Positions 8,540-18,278 are shown, numbered from the stretch's first letter. The stretch is DNA of 64,000 nucleotides from Aerococcaceae bacterium NML190073 (GCA_026131555.1 JAMXJH010000002.1:124001-188000); one strand, 5' to 3'. Numbers and translations are program-made. The notes: generated by a model not told the origin, from the letters alone.

Positions 8540-9283
8540 TTATTTGATTTCTTTTTTGTTAAAAAGATGAATACCGAACAGTGTGAAACCGATGAGGTAT
8601 GCTAAGGCTATAAAAGGTGCGGCATTGATGCCGAACAGGTTAATAGTTCTGTCTGGGTTAAGCTGTGTTAAGAAATAAGGTTCAATCGCTTGTAACCAGC
8701 TGATGTCATAGGACTGACCTAGTTGAAAGGCGAGTGGAAATACAAAGACGATTAAAGCGAGCATAATATACGTGGGTGTATTTGATTCGGACAGAAAGGC
8801 AATCCATACATACAATCCCAAGTAAGCTAGCCAAATCGGCACATATTTGAAAATAGGGGCTAAATCTGCCCATACAGCGAGGGATGAACCACCTGAAATA
8901 AGAGGCGCAACGATACCGAATGTCAAGATTGCCAGTATAACAAATACAGCTGTCATAATAGCAGAGCCGATGAGTTTCGACAAATAAATTTGTTTACGAG
9001 AAAAGCCGTAACTAATCGAATTGACCAAAGTGCGATTCTTCAACTCATGATTGAAGGCTGTACCGACAATCGATAACAGGAGGAAAACGGCCGTGTTAAT
9101 AATTGATTCGGCAAACAATACCGTCTTGACTTGTGTTGAAAACTTTGGGAGATCGGAGAAATGTGCAACAATATCCGGTAAGATAGCTGCGAATAATCCT
9201 AAGACAACTGCAGCGACAAACCAAGCGCGTGCGCTCTTACGCTGTGTCAGTTGATAGCATTCTGCTTTAACTAAATTAATCAT
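8540..9283 (-). CDS. ABC-2 type transporter permease (first of pair)
   Basis: This 247-residue protein has an N-terminal membrane helix (about 20-36), a large external segment and five further helices. Its N-terminal YQLTQRKS is shared with the next gene. It overlaps the end of the upstream ATPase gene by 8 bases, indicating translational coupling. It is probably one half of the membrane channel of a putative peptide or lipid-targeting-antibiotic exporter. No enzymatic motif is visible. Confidence 0.8.
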   Translation of the reverse strand: MINLVKAECYQLTQRKSARAWFVAAVVLGLFAAILPDIVAHFSDLPKFSTQVKTVLFAESIINTAVFLLLSIVGTAFNHELKNRTLVNSISYGFSRKQIYLSKLIGSAIMTAVFVILAILTFGIVAPLISGGSSLAVWADLAPIFKYVPIWLAYLGLYVWIAFLSESNTPTYIMLALIVFVFPLAFQLGQSYDISWLQAIEPYFLTQLNPDRTINLFGINAAPFIALAYLIGFTLFGIHLFNKKEIK

Positions 9284-10202
9284 GCTGTTCGCCTCCTTCT
9301 ACTAAGTTTAAGTACAGGGATTCTAATTGATGTTGCTTCAAGGTGAGATGCGATAATTTTAAGTTATTTCTAACGAGAGCGTCTGCGATGTCAGATGCTT
9401 GAATGGATAAGTCGAATAACTTGATGAGTTGAGAATCGGTTACCTCGTAGTTTGTTGTTTGCAACATTTGCTCTAGGACGACGGTTGCTTTCGTGGCATC
9501 ATCCACTTTAATTTCATAATAGTGTTGTGTTCGCTCCTTCATCTCTTCTTTAGTGAATTCCGTAATTTTTCGACCTTGATCAATAATCACGAAACGAGTC
9601 GCTATATGTTCCAATTCCGGCAAAATATGGCTAGAAATCAAGATAGTTAGCTGTGTTTCATTCGCTAGGCGAAGGAGTAACTCACGGATTTGAATAATTC
9701 CGCTAGGGTCCAATCCGTTTGTCGGCTCATCAAGAATAAGTAAATCCGGTTGGTGCAATAAAGCTTGCGCAATGGACAAGCGTTGTTTCATCCCCAATGA
9801 GAAATGTTTGAACTTTTTCTTGCCGGTATCATTTAATTCGACTAATTCAAGCAATTCATCGACGCGCTTCTTGTTAGGTAAGCCGCGTTGAACACGATAA
9901 TATTCTAAGTTTTGGCGAGCGGTCATTTCCGGGACAAAAGCAGGTGCTTCAATAATTGTGCCGGTATATTTACGATTTTCTTCCAGACCTTGAGTGTCAA
10001 GAGAGCCGAACAGGCTGATGCTACCTGCTTCAATTGGACTCAAACCGGCAATTAAACGTAAGAGTGTGGTTTTACCTGCACCGTTTCGCCCGGCAATCCC
10101 TACAATGTCACCACGCTTTACATTGAGTGAAAAGTCTTGAAGGGCCACTTTCTTGCCGAAATGTTTCGATAAATTGTGTAATGTTAAGACTGTATCTGTC
10201 AT
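9276..10202 (-). CDS. ABC transporter ATP-binding protein
   Basis: This 308-residue ATPase has Walker A GRNGAGKT at 38-45, ABC signature SLGMKQ at 135-140 and Walker B LLILDEP at about 154-160, followed by SSHILPELEH (H-loop histidine). The extra C-terminal region of about 90 residues is typical of drug-type ABC-2 ATPases (BcrA/CcmA-like). It energises the two permeases downstream. The small membrane peptide gene lies just upstream in the same direction. Function as peptide-antibiotic efflux or immunity is inferred from organisation. Confidence 0.88.
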   Translation of the reverse strand: MTDTVLTLHNLSKHFGKKVALQDFSLNVKRGDIVGIAGRNGAGKTTLLRLIAGLSPIEAGSISLFGSLDTQGLEENRKYTGTIIEAPAFVPEMTARQNLEYYRVQRGLPNKKRVDELLELVELNDTGKKKFKHFSLGMKQRLSIAQALLHQPDLLILDEPTNGLDPSGIIQIRELLLRLANETQLTILISSHILPELEHIATRFVIIDQGRKITEFTKEEMKERTQHYYEIKVDDATKATVVLEQMLQTTNYEVTDSQLIKLFDLSIQASDIADALVRNNLKLSHLTLKQHQLESLYLNLVEGGEQHD

Positions 10203-10220
10203 GTGAATGCTCCTTTCTGT

Positions 10221-10364
10221 CTAAAAGAATGCGCGATAGAGAGCCGCGCCGACATCTTTGCCCGTTTCGTAGACTACACGAAACAGAGAAGGAAAAAGTG
10301 TTAGCAACAAGGTGTAGATGACAAAATATTTGCCGGGAAAATAATTCTTGAATCGAGAATTCAT
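10221..10364 (-). CDS. Small membrane peptide (47 residues), first gene of ABC operon
   Basis: Reading the complement from 10364 gives a 47-codon frame. It starts MNSRFKNYF, has a hydrophobic stretch YFVIYTLLLTLFPSLF (residues 13-28) and ends ALYRAFF, then TAG. AAAGGAGCG lies 7 bases before the ATG, and a TATAAT -10 (complement, near 10398-10403) lies upstream. It is 18 bases from the ATPase gene, so it heads the operon. A single-span basic/aromatic peptide in front of an ABC/two-component cassette could be an accessory subunit or sensor partner. I do not recognise a family. Confidence 0.6.
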   Translation of the reverse strand: MNSRFKNYFPGKYFVIYTLLLTLFPSLFRVVYETGKDVGAALYRAFF

Positions 10365-10488
10365 GATGATTCGCTCCTTTGATTTAAGTTGCCTTTATTA
10401 TAATTGGCACACTATAAACAAATCTTTAGCGAATAATAAAGAAATTGTAAAGAAAGAGCGATTCTCCGAATGAAAGGCTATTTTCCAT

Positions 10489-11190
10489 TTATCCCTTTAA
10501 TTTGAAACCAATTCCCCAGACAGTTTCAATGTAAGGTTCGTCCGTGTGTTGGGCGATTTTTTTGCGGAGATTGGAGATGTGAACATTAATGGCATTATCT
10601 TCAATGTAGGTGCTATCTCCCCAAACCAGTTGATACAATTGTTCACGTGAGAAAACTTTACGTGGCGATTGGACAAGTTGCGTGAGAATTTCAAATTCTG
10701 TTGTTGTTAAGTGTAAGGGGATTTCATTGAAGTAAGCCATCATTTCATCCGGTGCAATGCGTAACTGACGGTAAACGTAATTTGCTTGTTCGTTCACTAT
10801 TTGACCGGCGCGCTGATATCGACGCAAGACGCTCTCGATTCTGGCCAACAACTCTAATTGGTGGAAAGGTTTCGTCAAATAATCATCAGCGCCTAATTGA
10901 AGTAGCTGTACTTTGTCTTCGATATCACTTTTGGCGCTTAGAATGATGATGCCTCCAATATGAAATTCTTTTGCTTGTTGTAAAAGCATTTCGCCACTTA
11001 ATCCCGGCAACATCAAGTCAAGCAGAATTAGGTCGAAATGTTCTTGCTTCAAATGCATCAATGCCTCCGTCCCTGAATAAGCCGATTCACAATGGTAATC
11101 GGAATGTTTTTTCAAGATATCGACTAGGAGCTGATGAATGGCAATATCATCTTCAACTATTAGGATACGTCCAGTTGGCACGACAGCCAC
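10489..11190 (-). CDS. OmpR/PhoB-family response regulator
   Basis: This 233-residue regulator has a receiver domain with acidic pair D14/D15, phospho-acceptor D58 in LLDLMLPG and the YLTKPF lysine near 107. A linker is followed by a winged-helix domain (LTTTEFEIL, SREQLYQLVWG, VHISNLRKKI, TVWGIGFKL). The start codon is GTG (complement of 11188-11190) behind GAAAGGAT. It is transcribed ahead of the small peptide/ABC/kinase genes, with 124 bases and a promoter between, so it may be made both alone and with the operon. It probably controls the ABC transporter operon and itself. Confidence 0.9.
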   Translation of the reverse strand: MAVVPTGRILIVEDDIAIHQLLVDILKKHSDYHCESAYSGTEALMHLKQEHFDLILLDLMLPGLSGEMLLQQAKEFHIGGIIILSAKSDIEDKVQLLQLGADDYLTKPFHQLELLARIESVLRRYQRAGQIVNEQANYVYRQLRIAPDEMMAYFNEIPLHLTTTEFEILTQLVQSPRKVFSREQLYQLVWGDSTYIEDNAINVHISNLRKKIAQHTDEPYIETVWGIGFKLKG

Positions 11191-11254
11191 ATCCTTTCGT
11201 TATTGTGTTAATCCTATGATAATACAGTTGTCTCCATAATGAAAGCCACATCAG

Positions 11255-11283
11255 TTGACTTTCACAAAAAATGAGCGTACACT
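11255..11283 (+). promoter_or_regulatory. Promoter of the zinc transport operon
   Basis: TTGACT (11255-11260) and TACACT (11278-11283) are spaced 17 bp apart, directly upstream of the Zur-like palindrome. Confidence 0.65.
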
Positions 11284-11288
11284 TAATA

Positions 11289-11305
11289 AAAGTAATAATT
11301 ACTAT
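11289..11305 (+). promoter_or_regulatory. Zur-like operator
   Basis: AGTAATAATTACT (11291-11303) is a perfect 6-1-6 palindrome matching the core GTAATNATTAC of Bacillus Zur boxes. It lies about +1 to +15 relative to the predicted start, where a bound repressor would block transcription. It does not resemble the streptococcal AdcR box (TTAAC..GTTAA). Confidence 0.65.
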
Positions 11306-11320
11306 AAAGGAGAGAGCCAC

Positions 11321-12274
11321 ATGAAATTAAAACAATTATTAGCAGGGATTGCTGTACTGTTTCTAACATTGGGACAATTCAGCACAGTAGCAGCAGCTAA
11401 TCAGAAGAAAGTGATGACAACTTTTTATCCGGTGTATTACTTGGCGCAGCGTATTGCCGGAGACAAGATGGAAGTATCAATGCTGCTAGATTCTAATCAA
11501 GATCCGCACGATTATGAATCTAGTGCACGCGATGCAGCAACTGTTCAGCAGTCGGATATCTTTATTTACCAAGATGACGAGATGGAACATTTCGTTTCAG
11601 ACATGGTTAAGTTGTTGGATACCTCCAAAACAAAAATTGTCGAATCAACGAAAGATATTGAATTGTTAGCAGGTGATATGCACGAGCATGACGATCACGA
11701 GCACGAAGAAGGAGAAAGTCACGATGACCATGCAGATCATGATCACGATCATTCACATGAGTTCGATCCTCATACATGGATGAACCCGATGATTTATGCG
11801 AAACAAGCCGAAAATGTGAAAAAGGCGCTAATAGAAGTTGACCCGGATAATAAAGCAGTTTATGAAGCGAATGCGAAAGCTTTAGTGGAAGAATTGACAC
11901 AATTAGATGCTGAATACCGTGAGCAACTTACGAAATTAGAGAATAAAACCATTGTTGTTCAACATGCAGCTTTTGGCTACTTGGCACACGCTTATGGTCT
12001 AACACAAGAAGCCATTACAGGCATACAAACCACACAAGAACCGAGTGCTGCAGCACTTGCTGCAATGCAAGATTTCGTCAAAGCACACCAAGTCAAGACA
12101 ATTTTCGTAGAGCCGTCATTGAATCCGGCGACAGCTAAAGTAGTAGCAGATGCAAGTGGGGCAACTCTACGTCCATTGCGCACATTGGAGTCTGTTACGC
12201 AGGAAGAAATTGAGAAAGGTGAAGATTACTTCACAATCATGCGTGCCAATTTGGTAGAATTATTGCAAAATTAA
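11321..12274 (+). CDS. znuA: Zinc ABC transporter substrate-binding protein
   Basis: This 317-residue cluster A-I binding protein captures zinc outside the cell for the ZnuB/ZnuC-type transporter encoded downstream. The metal ligands are visible: H63 (DPHDYE), H151 (DPHTW) and a later histidine near 215 (VQHAAF). A His/Asp/Glu-rich loop at 121-151 (HEHDDHEH...) is the hallmark of zinc-specific members. The start used is the ATG at 11321 behind AAGGAGAGA; an upstream in-frame ATG lacks a site and would run through the promoter. The signal peptide ends TVAAAN and contains no lipobox cysteine, which is unusual for a Gram-positive binding protein. A terminator separates it from the next gene. Confidence 0.9.
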   Translation: MKLKQLLAGIAVLFLTLGQFSTVAAANQKKVMTTFYPVYYLAQRIAGDKMEVSMLLDSNQDPHDYESSARDAATVQQSDIFIYQDDEMEHFVSDMVKLLDTSKTKIVESTKDIELLAGDMHEHDDHEHEEGESHDDHADHDHDHSHEFDPHTWMNPMIYAKQAENVKKALIEVDPDNKAVYEANAKALVEELTQLDAEYREQLTKLENKTIVVQHAAFGYLAHAYGLTQEAITGIQTTQEPSAAALAAMQDFVKAHQVKTIFVEPSLNPATAKVVADASGATLRPLRTLESVTQEEIEKGEDYFTIMRANLVELLQN

Positions 12275-12347
12275 ATCGGAGGATAACGAAAGTGGCATGG
12301 CACTGTTAATCATGCTACAGATGGATTGTTATTCCCTTCTTATGTAG

Positions 12348-12407
12348 CAGAAGCGAATCGCTAGTAAGGAAGCAAAGTTTCACTTATTAGCGACTCCTTC
12401 TGTTTTT
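12348..12407 (+). terminator. Terminator after znuA
   Basis: CAGAAGCG..TCGCTA..TAAG pairs with CTTA.TAGCGA..CTTCTG, followed by TTTTT. It would reduce readthrough into the ATPase gene, which has its own TATAAT at 12424-12429. Confidence 0.75.
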
Positions 12408-12468
12408 ATGCCGAAAAATCGGCTATAATAGAGAAGAATTTATGGAAAGAGAGTAGGTGTGTCTAACC

Positions 12469-13164
12469 ATGTCGATCGTAAAAGTAGACAATTTATCATT
12501 TTATTATGATCGTGAGAAAGTGTTAGATAAGGTAAGCTTCGAGGTAAATCGCGGCGAATTCGTCATCCTGACCGGAGAGAACGGAGCGGCGAAATCCACA
12601 TTGGTTAAGAATTTATTAGGTTTATTGAATCCGGCTACCGGAACGATTGAAATTGCTCAACATAATCATTTAGGCGAACCTCTATCAATTGGTTATGTCC
12701 CGCAAAATGTTAACTCGTTTAATGCCGGGTTTCCAAGTACGGTTCAAACACTGGTTGAATCGGGACGCTATAGTAAAGGTAAATGGTTCAGACGTTTGGA
12801 TGCCAATGATTATGAACATGTGGAGAAGGCATTGAATGCTGTCGGCATGGCACATCTCCGCCACAAAAAAATAGGTGAACTTTCAGGAGGACAGAAACAA
12901 CGTGTATGTTTGGCGCGTGTTTTTGCGACGGATCCGGATTTCTTTGTATTGGATGAACCCACGACAGGGATGGATATCCAATCGCGGCGAGAGTTTTATC
13001 GTTTATTGAAGCATAGTTGTAAGCATCATGACAAGGCTATTCTGATGGTAACGCATGCGGATAAGGAAATCGAAGGCTTCTATACGCGTGAAATTCGCTT
13101 AGTAAGGGAGGAAAATTCAGAATGGAGATGTTTCAGTATGACTTCATCCAACGCGCATTCATAG
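12469..13164 (+). CDS. znuC: Zinc ABC transporter ATP-binding protein
   Basis: This protein of about 231 residues energises zinc import. Walker A is GENGAAKST, with alanine where most have glycine; the same GAAK variant is known in streptococcal AdcC. The signature is LSGGQKQR and Walker B FFVLDEPTTGMD. The start is ATG 12469, with GTAGGTG 9-15 bases upstream; an in-frame GTG at 12457 is the alternative. TATAAT at 12424-12429 is a likely -10. It overlaps the permease gene by 43 bases, showing translational coupling. Confidence 0.9.
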   Translation: MSIVKVDNLSFYYDREKVLDKVSFEVNRGEFVILTGENGAAKSTLVKNLLGLLNPATGTIEIAQHNHLGEPLSIGYVPQNVNSFNAGFPSTVQTLVESGRYSKGKWFRRLDANDYEHVEKALNAVGMAHLRHKKIGELSGGQKQRVCLARVFATDPDFFVLDEPTTGMDIQSRREFYRLLKHSCKHHDKAILMVTHADKEIEGFYTREIRLVREENSEWRCFSMTSSNAHS

Positions 13165-13943
13165 CAGGAGCGGCGATGTCGATTATTACGCCGATTTTGG
13201 GTTTGTTATTGATCTTACGTCGTCAGTCTTTGATGGCAGATACTTTGTCGCATGTGTCGTTAGCCGGTGTTGCGTTCGGCGTTATTTTGCGGTTGAATCC
13301 GACTTACACAACATTGGTAATCGTGTTGGTTGCTTCTATTCTTATCGAATATTTGCGCGTTGCTTATCGCGATTATTCTGAGATTTCAATTGCGCTTATG
13401 ATGTCGGCCGGAATGGCAGTTGCGCTCGTTTTGATGAATTTGAATCGTTATGCAACTAATTTCAAAATTGAACAATACTTATTTGGTTCCATTATTTTGA
13501 TTACACCTGAAGAAGTGAATTTGTTAATTGCACTAGCGACGATATTAGTGATTGCTTACTTGATTTTTCGCAAGCCATTGTATGTCATGAGTTTCGATGA
13601 AGCGACTGCGCATACGAGCGGATTGCCGGTCAAATGGATGTCGATTATCTTTTCGGTAATTACAGGGGTGGCGGTAAGTATCATGATGCCGATTGTGGGA
13701 GCTTTATTAGTATCGGCTTTAATTGTTATTCCGGCTGCCACAGCAATCAAAATCTCCAAGAGTTTTACGCAAGCGATTGTAATTGGGATTATCATCAATC
13801 TAATGGGAATTTTTATGGGGCTGACGGCTTCTTATCAACTTGACACACCACCGGGCGCGTCGATTACCATTTGCTTTTTGCTAATATTTATCGGTGTTTC
13901 TGCAAGTGAGTGGTTACGTACGAAATTTCTTAGCAAAAAATAA
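13122..13943 (+). CDS. znuB: Zinc ABC transporter permease
   Basis: This 273-residue ABC-3 family integral membrane permease has about eight to nine hydrophobic helices. Diagnostic segments are TPILGLLLILRRQSLMADTLSHVSLAG near the N-terminus and the VGALLVSALIVIPAATA coupling region near 190-206. The gene starts inside znuC (AGGGAGGAAA 9 bases upstream of the ATG). Together with ZnuC and the separately terminated ZnuA it completes a zinc uptake system. A strong terminator follows. Confidence 0.9.
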   Translation: MEMFQYDFIQRAFIAGAAMSIITPILGLLLILRRQSLMADTLSHVSLAGVAFGVILRLNPTYTTLVIVLVASILIEYLRVAYRDYSEISIALMMSAGMAVALVLMNLNRYATNFKIEQYLFGSIILITPEEVNLLIALATILVIAYLIFRKPLYVMSFDEATAHTSGLPVKWMSIIFSVITGVAVSIMMPIVGALLVSALIVIPAATAIKISKSFTQAIVIGIIINLMGIFMGLTASYQLDTPPGASITICFLLIFIGVSASEWLRTKFLSKK

Positions 13944-13959
13944 GTCAATCAATTAGAGT

Positions 13960-14014
13960 ACTAGCGTGCTTACATCAAAGTCCAGAACTTTGATGTAAGC
14001 ACGCTAGTGTTTTG
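13960..14014 (+). terminator. Strong terminator after znuB
   Basis: A perfect 22-bp stem (13960-13981 with 13987-14008) with a 5-base loop, followed by GTTTTG. It insulates the CRISPR locus from the zinc operon. The perfect symmetry would also work on the opposite strand. Confidence 0.85.
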
Positions 14015-14082
14015 TTGTAAGATAAAACATAAAAAAACACAAAGAAAGCGTTAAAAATATAATGTGTAAATTCATAATTGTA

Positions 14083-14091
14083 TGATATAAT
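14083..14091 (+). promoter_or_regulatory. Candidate promoter of the cas operon
   Basis: TGATATAAT (extended -10, TATAAT at 14086-14091) reads toward cas9. A transcript from here would run through the whole tracrRNA region in antisense before reaching the cas9 start at 14276. Another TATAAT lies at 14058-14063. No strong -35 is seen for either. Confidence 0.5.
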
Positions 14092-14118
14092 ACTATGCGA
14101 AATAATAGTCTAGGCAAC

Positions 14119-14207
14119 AAAAAAAGAACCGAAACGGTTCCCACATAAAGTTGCTTACGGACTAAGCCATATTTTAACTTGTCATGTTATGTTGAATGAG
14201 TTTCAAC
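14119..14207 (-). ncRNA. tracrRNA of the type II-A CRISPR system
   Basis: Read on the - strand, the segment starts GTTGAAACTCATTCAAC, contains an anti-repeat complementary to the array repeat over nearly its whole length, then the conserved CAAGTTAAAAT, a nexus GGCTTAGTCCGT like S. pyogenes, a hairpin AAGCAACTTTATGTGGG region and a final terminator hairpin GAACCG-aaa-CGGTTC with T7. The predicted length of about 89 nt equals the short tracrRNA of S. pyogenes. It pairs with crRNA, is cut by RNase III and binds Cas9. Anti-repeat differences from the repeat are a T-to-G bulge and one missing base near the 5' end. Confidence 0.93.
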
Positions 14208-14213
14208 GCATTC

Positions 14214-14242
14214 ATGATAGCACAGCTTTCAATGAAATGCAA
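14214..14242 (-). promoter_or_regulatory. tracrRNA promoter
   Basis: On the - strand TTGCAT (14242-14237) and TATCAT (14219-14214) are spaced exactly 17 bp, placing the start at about 14207, the first base of the anti-repeat. The promoter sits inside the cas9 leader. Confidence 0.75.
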
Positions 14243-14275
14243 GCGCTTTTTTGGAGGAGAAGGGAGAAAAATTGG

Positions 14276-17200
14276 ATGATACAGAAAAATTACACGATTG
14301 CATTAGATATCGGAACAAATTCGGTCGGTTACGCTGTATTGACGGATGATTATCGTTTATGCGCCAAAAAGATGAAAGTGTTAGGTAACACGGACAAGAA
14401 GTATTTGAAAAAGAACTTGTTGGGGACACTGAAGTTTGACAGCGGTGAGACAGCAGAAGCCAGACGTTTGAAGCGCGGTGCGCGTCGTCGTTACACACGT
14501 CGTGCGAAACGTTTAGCGTATTTACAAGAAATTTTCGCAGAGGCGATGAGCAAAGTAGATGCCAATTTCTTTGCTCGTTTAAGTGAGAGTGGCTATATTG
14601 AGGAAGACAAACAATTAAGCAAGCATCCGATTTTTGGGACGATTGAGGAAGAGTTGAAGTATCATGAAGACAATCGAACAATCTACCATTTGCGCCGTCG
14701 TTTGGTTGATAATAAGGAACAAGCGGATTTGCGTTTAATATATTTGGCATTGGCACACATTATTAAATATCGCGGAAATTTTTTGATTGAAGGGGCGTTG
14801 AATACCCGAGATATCTCAGTGGAACCATTGTTTAAGGAGTTTCTCAAGACTTACAATGAAACGTTTTCGGAGCAAGAGGCTTTGACAGACTTTGTTCGGC
14901 TAGATGAAAATGTAGCAGTAGCCGACTTATTAGCGGCCGATACAAGTAGAACAAGAAAAGTAGAAAATGTCTTGCAGCGCTTTCCCGGTGAAAAAACCAG
15001 TGGGCGCTTTGCGCAATTTCTTAAATTGATGGTTGGCAATCAAGCAAACTTCAAGAAACATTTGCCGATAGCAGACGAGGCAAAATTACAACTATCGAAG
15101 GAATCTTTTGAAGAAGAATTAGAACGTTTATTAGCGGTTATTGGTGATGAATATGCGGAATTATTTGTAACCGTAAAGAAAATCTATAATGCGATTGTAT
15201 TATCGGGAATTCTAGTAGAGGCAAATGTTGAGACATCAGCTAAACTATCTCATTCAATGGTGTGTCGATACGAAGAACATCAGGAAGATTTGAAGCGTTT
15301 GAAGCACTTTATAAAGGTGACCGCACCGTCAGTCTATAACGAAATGTTTTGTGATAATACTAAACCAGGTTATGCCGGCTACATTGAAAGTGGCGTATCA
15401 GAAGAAGATTTTTATAATTATTTGAAGAAAATTCTTACAGCAATTAAGGAAGACTCCGATGAAAAGCAATATTTCTTCGAGCGCATTGAAGCGAGAAGAT
15501 TTTTGAGAAAACAAAGAACTTTCGATAATGGGGTAATACCACACCAAATTCATTTAGAAGAATTGCGCGCAATTATACACAATCAAGCAAAATATTATCC
15601 TTTTCTAGAGGAGAATCAAGAACGCATCGAACAAATATTGACGTTCAGAATTCCCTACTATGTAGGACCGCTCGCTCGAAACAATAGTCAATTTGCTTGG
15701 TTAACACGTACGGATGAGCCGATTAGACCATGGAACTTTGAACAGGTGGTTGATATTGAGCAATCTGCGATGGATTTCATTGAAAGAATGACGAATACCG
15801 ATACATATCTACCAAGTGAGAAATGCTTGCCGAAGCAAAGCTTAATTTATCAACAATATATGATTTTCAATGAATTAACGAAAGTCACTTACACATTGGA
15901 GAATAATGATAAAGTTTACCTTACTGGCAAGCAAAAACAAGCGATTTTCCAAAAGTTATTCAAACAGAATCGTAAAGTTTCTAAGAAAAAGTTGGTGGCG
16001 TATCTAGAAAGCGAGGAACAGTTATCCGGGACGACGATAGAGGGCATTGAAGAAGGATTTAATGCGTCTTATTCAACTTACCATGATTTGATCAAAATCG
16101 AACAGTTGAAAACATTGATTGAGCAACCTGAACATGCTGAAATGTTTGAAACGATCATTAGAGTATTGACAATTTTTGACGATCGTAAGATGATTAGCAA
16201 GCAATTGGAACAAAGGTATGGCGAAATTCTGACGAAAGAAACGATTAAAGCCTTATCCAGAAAGAAATATACAGGCTGGGGACGCTTGTCGCGCAAATTG
16301 ATTCACGGTATTCGTGATAAAAAAAGTAACAAAACCATTCTGGAGTTTCTGATAGAAGATGACCGTGGTAGGGGTGGAAATCGCAACTTCATGCAATTAA
16401 TCAATGATAATCGCTTATCATTTAAGTCATTGATTGAAGAAGCTAGAGGAGAAACGTTGTCGGATGATTTGCATTCAGTTGTGAGTGGATTGGCAGGAAG
16501 TCCGGCGATTAAGCGAGGTATTTTGCAAAGTTTGAAAATTGTCGAAGAATTAGTCCATATTATGGGGTATTCGCCGAGCAATATCGTTATTGAAATGGCA
16601 CGTGAGAACCAAACGACAGCCAAAGGAAAGAGCAAAACTCGACTAAAATCACTAGAAAAAAATATCAGAGAGTTAGGAAGTAACATTCTGAAAGAATACC
16701 CAACAACGAATGATAAGTTACAAAGTGACCGCCTCTACCTCTATTATTTACAAAATGGGAAGGATATGTATACCGGAGAGGACCTAAATATTGAATGGCT
16801 TCAACATTATGACGTAGACCATATTATTCCGCAAAGTTTAATTAAAGACAATTCGATTGATAATCGCGTACTCACTAAGCAAAAATCAAATCGTGGAAAA
16901 TCAGACGAATTACCAAGTCAAGAAATAATTGCCAAAATGGACCGCATGTGGAAGCATTTGCTGAATGCAGGATTAATGAGTCAGAGAAAGTATGCGAACT
17001 TAACAAAAGGGATATTGACAGAAGAAGACAAGAAGGGCTTTGTTCGACGCCAATTGGTTGAAACGCGCCAAATTACCAAACATATCGCACAAATTCTTGA
17101 TCAAAAATACAATCCGGACAAAGAGAATAAACAAGTGCGTGTGATTCTGTTGAAATCAATGGCAACTTCAAGATTTCGTGATGCATTCAAGTTGTATAAA

Positions 17201-18277
17201 ATACGAGAATTAAATGATTATCATCATGCACACGACGCCTATTTGAACGGTGTTGTTGCATTAAGTTTACTGAAAGTTTATCCCGGTCTGGCGCCCCGCT
17301 TTGTGTACGGAGAATATAGTAAAATCCAAATTAACAGCCGTAACAAAGCGACCCATGAGAAGAACTTTAATGACAATATCTTGAAGTTCTTCAACAAGGA
17401 ACAAATTGTTGATACCGAAACAAGGCGTCTACTTTGGAATCGTGCAAGCGTTCAGAAATTAGTAGAAAAAGTGATTTACAAATCGCAAGTCAATATCGTC
17501 AAAAAGACAGAAATACAAAAAGGCGGTTTTTACAAAGAAATCCCTCAACCTAAGGGTTCAGGGGAACGCATTCCACGCAAACAAGGTTTAGACCCGAAAC
17601 ATTATGGCGGTTATATTGAACCGCTGATTGCCTACACACTACTCATCACCTATGAAAAAGGCAAACAAAGAAAGATAACAGATAAATTTATTGGTATTAA
17701 AGTATTGGAACGCGCCAAATTTGAGAAAGATGAGCGTGCCTTTTTGGCGGAAGCTGGCTACGAGAATGTGACACGCATCATCAAATTACCTAAATATAGT
17801 TTGTTTGAATTTGAAGGCGGGCGTCGACGCCTACTCGCCAGTGCAAGCGAATCACAAAAAGGCAATCAATTCGCTTTATCCAGAGAGCTGATTGAACTTT
17901 TGTATCACGCGAACCATTGCGATGCCCTTAATTACCCGGAAAGTTATCAATATATTGTAGAGCATCGTCATCAATTTGAACAATTACTGGAAGAAGTGCA
18001 AACCTTTAACAGCCGGTTTATTTTGGCGGAGGCGAAGATGAAACAAATTAATGACTTGTACAACAAACATCGCAACACTGAAGATCTCAATTTATTGGCA
18101 CAATCCTTTATTAATTTGCTGACATTCACTGCGATGGGAGCACCGGCGGATTTCAATTTCTTCGGAGTAACAATCGCAAGAAAACGTTATATGTCTATCA
18201 ATGAATGTCTAAAGGGGACCTTAATCTACCAATCGATTACAGGTCTGTACGAAACACGGATACAAGTGGGGGATTAA
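14276..18277 (+). CDS. cas9: CRISPR-associated endonuclease Cas9 (type II-A)
   Basis: This is an RNA-guided dual nuclease of 1333 residues. RuvC-I has [10 protein letters not shown] with D11. The arginine-rich bridge helix is [20 protein letters not shown]. RuvC-II has [10 protein letters not shown] with E773. HNH is DVDHIIPQ with H849 and a downstream NRGKSDE asparagine. RuvC-III has HHAHDAYLN with H986/D987. All catalytic residues are therefore present. The C-terminal PAM-interacting region ([15 protein letters not shown] onward) is intact. The start is ATG 14276 (GGGAG 10-14 bases upstream), not the earlier in-frame ATG at 14189, which lies inside the tracrRNA. It is followed one base later by cas1. 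The PAM cannot be deduced here. Confidence 0.96.
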   Translation: MIQKNYTIALDIGTNSVGYAVLTDDYRLCAKKMKVLGNTDKKYLKKNLLGTLKFDSGETAEARRLKRGARRRYTRRAKRLAYLQEIFAEAMSKVDANFFARLSESGYIEEDKQLSKHPIFGTIEEELKYHEDNRTIYHLRRRLVDNKEQADLRLIYLALAHIIKYRGNFLIEGALNTRDISVEPLFKEFLKTYNETFSEQEALTDFVRLDENVAVADLLAADTSRTRKVENVLQRFPGEKTSGRFAQFLKLMVGNQANFKKHLPIADEAKLQLSKESFEEELERLLAVIGDEYAELFVTVKKIYNAIVLSGILVEANVETSAKLSHSMVCRYEEHQEDLKRLKHFIKVTAPSVYNEMFCDNTKPGYAGYIESGVSEEDFYNYLKKILTAIKEDSDEKQYFFERIEARRFLRKQRTFDNGVIPHQIHLEELRAIIHNQAKYYPFLEENQERIEQILTFRIPYYVGPLARNNSQFAWLTRTDEPIRPWNFEQVVDIEQSAMDFIERMTNTDTYLPSEKCLPKQSLIYQQYMIFNELTKVTYTLENNDKVYLTGKQKQAIFQKLFKQNRKVSKKKLVAYLESEEQLSGTTIEGIEEGFNASYSTYHDLIKIEQLKTLIEQPEHAEMFETIIRVLTIFDDRKMISKQLEQRYGEILTKETIKALSRKKYTGWGRLSRKLIHGIRDKKSNKTILEFLIEDDRGRGGNRNFMQLINDNRLSFKSLIEEARGETLSDDLHSVVSGLAGSPAIKRGILQSLKIVEELVHIMGYSPSNIVIEMARENQTTAKGKSKTRLKSLEKNIRELGSNILKEYPTTNDKLQSDRLYLYYLQNGKDMYTGEDLNIEWLQHYDVDHIIPQSLIKDNSIDNRVLTKQKSNRGKSDELPSQEIIAKMDRMWKHLLNAGLMSQRKYANLTKGILTEEDKKGFVRRQLVETRQITKHIAQILDQKYNPDKENKQVRVILLKSMATSRFRDAFKLYKIRELNDYHHAHDAYLNGVVALSLLKVYPGLAPRFVYGEYSKIQINSRNKATHEKNFNDNILKFFNKEQIVDTETRRLLWNRASVQKLVEKVIYKSQVNIVKKTEIQKGGFYKEIPQPKGSGERIPRKQGLDPKHYGGYIEPLIAYTLLITYEKGKQRKITDKFIGIKVLERAKFEKDERAFLAEAGYENVTRIIKLPKYSLFEFEGGRRRLLASASESQKGNQFALSRELIELLYHANHCDALNYPESYQYIVEHRHQFEQLLEEVQTFNSRFILAEAKMKQINDLYNKHRNTEDLNLLAQSFINLLTFTAMGAPADFNFFGVTIARKRYMSINECLKGTLIYQSITGLYETRIQVGD

Positions 18278-18278
18278 T

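Noticed and set aside
11255-11320. Longer ZnuA start giving an extra N-terminal stretch
   Set aside because: It would run through the promoter and operator and spoil the signal peptide.
14189-14275. Earlier in-frame ATG for Cas9 at 14189
   Set aside because: It lies in the tracrRNA anti-repeat, has no ribosome site, and would add 29 residues before the conserved RuvC-I start.
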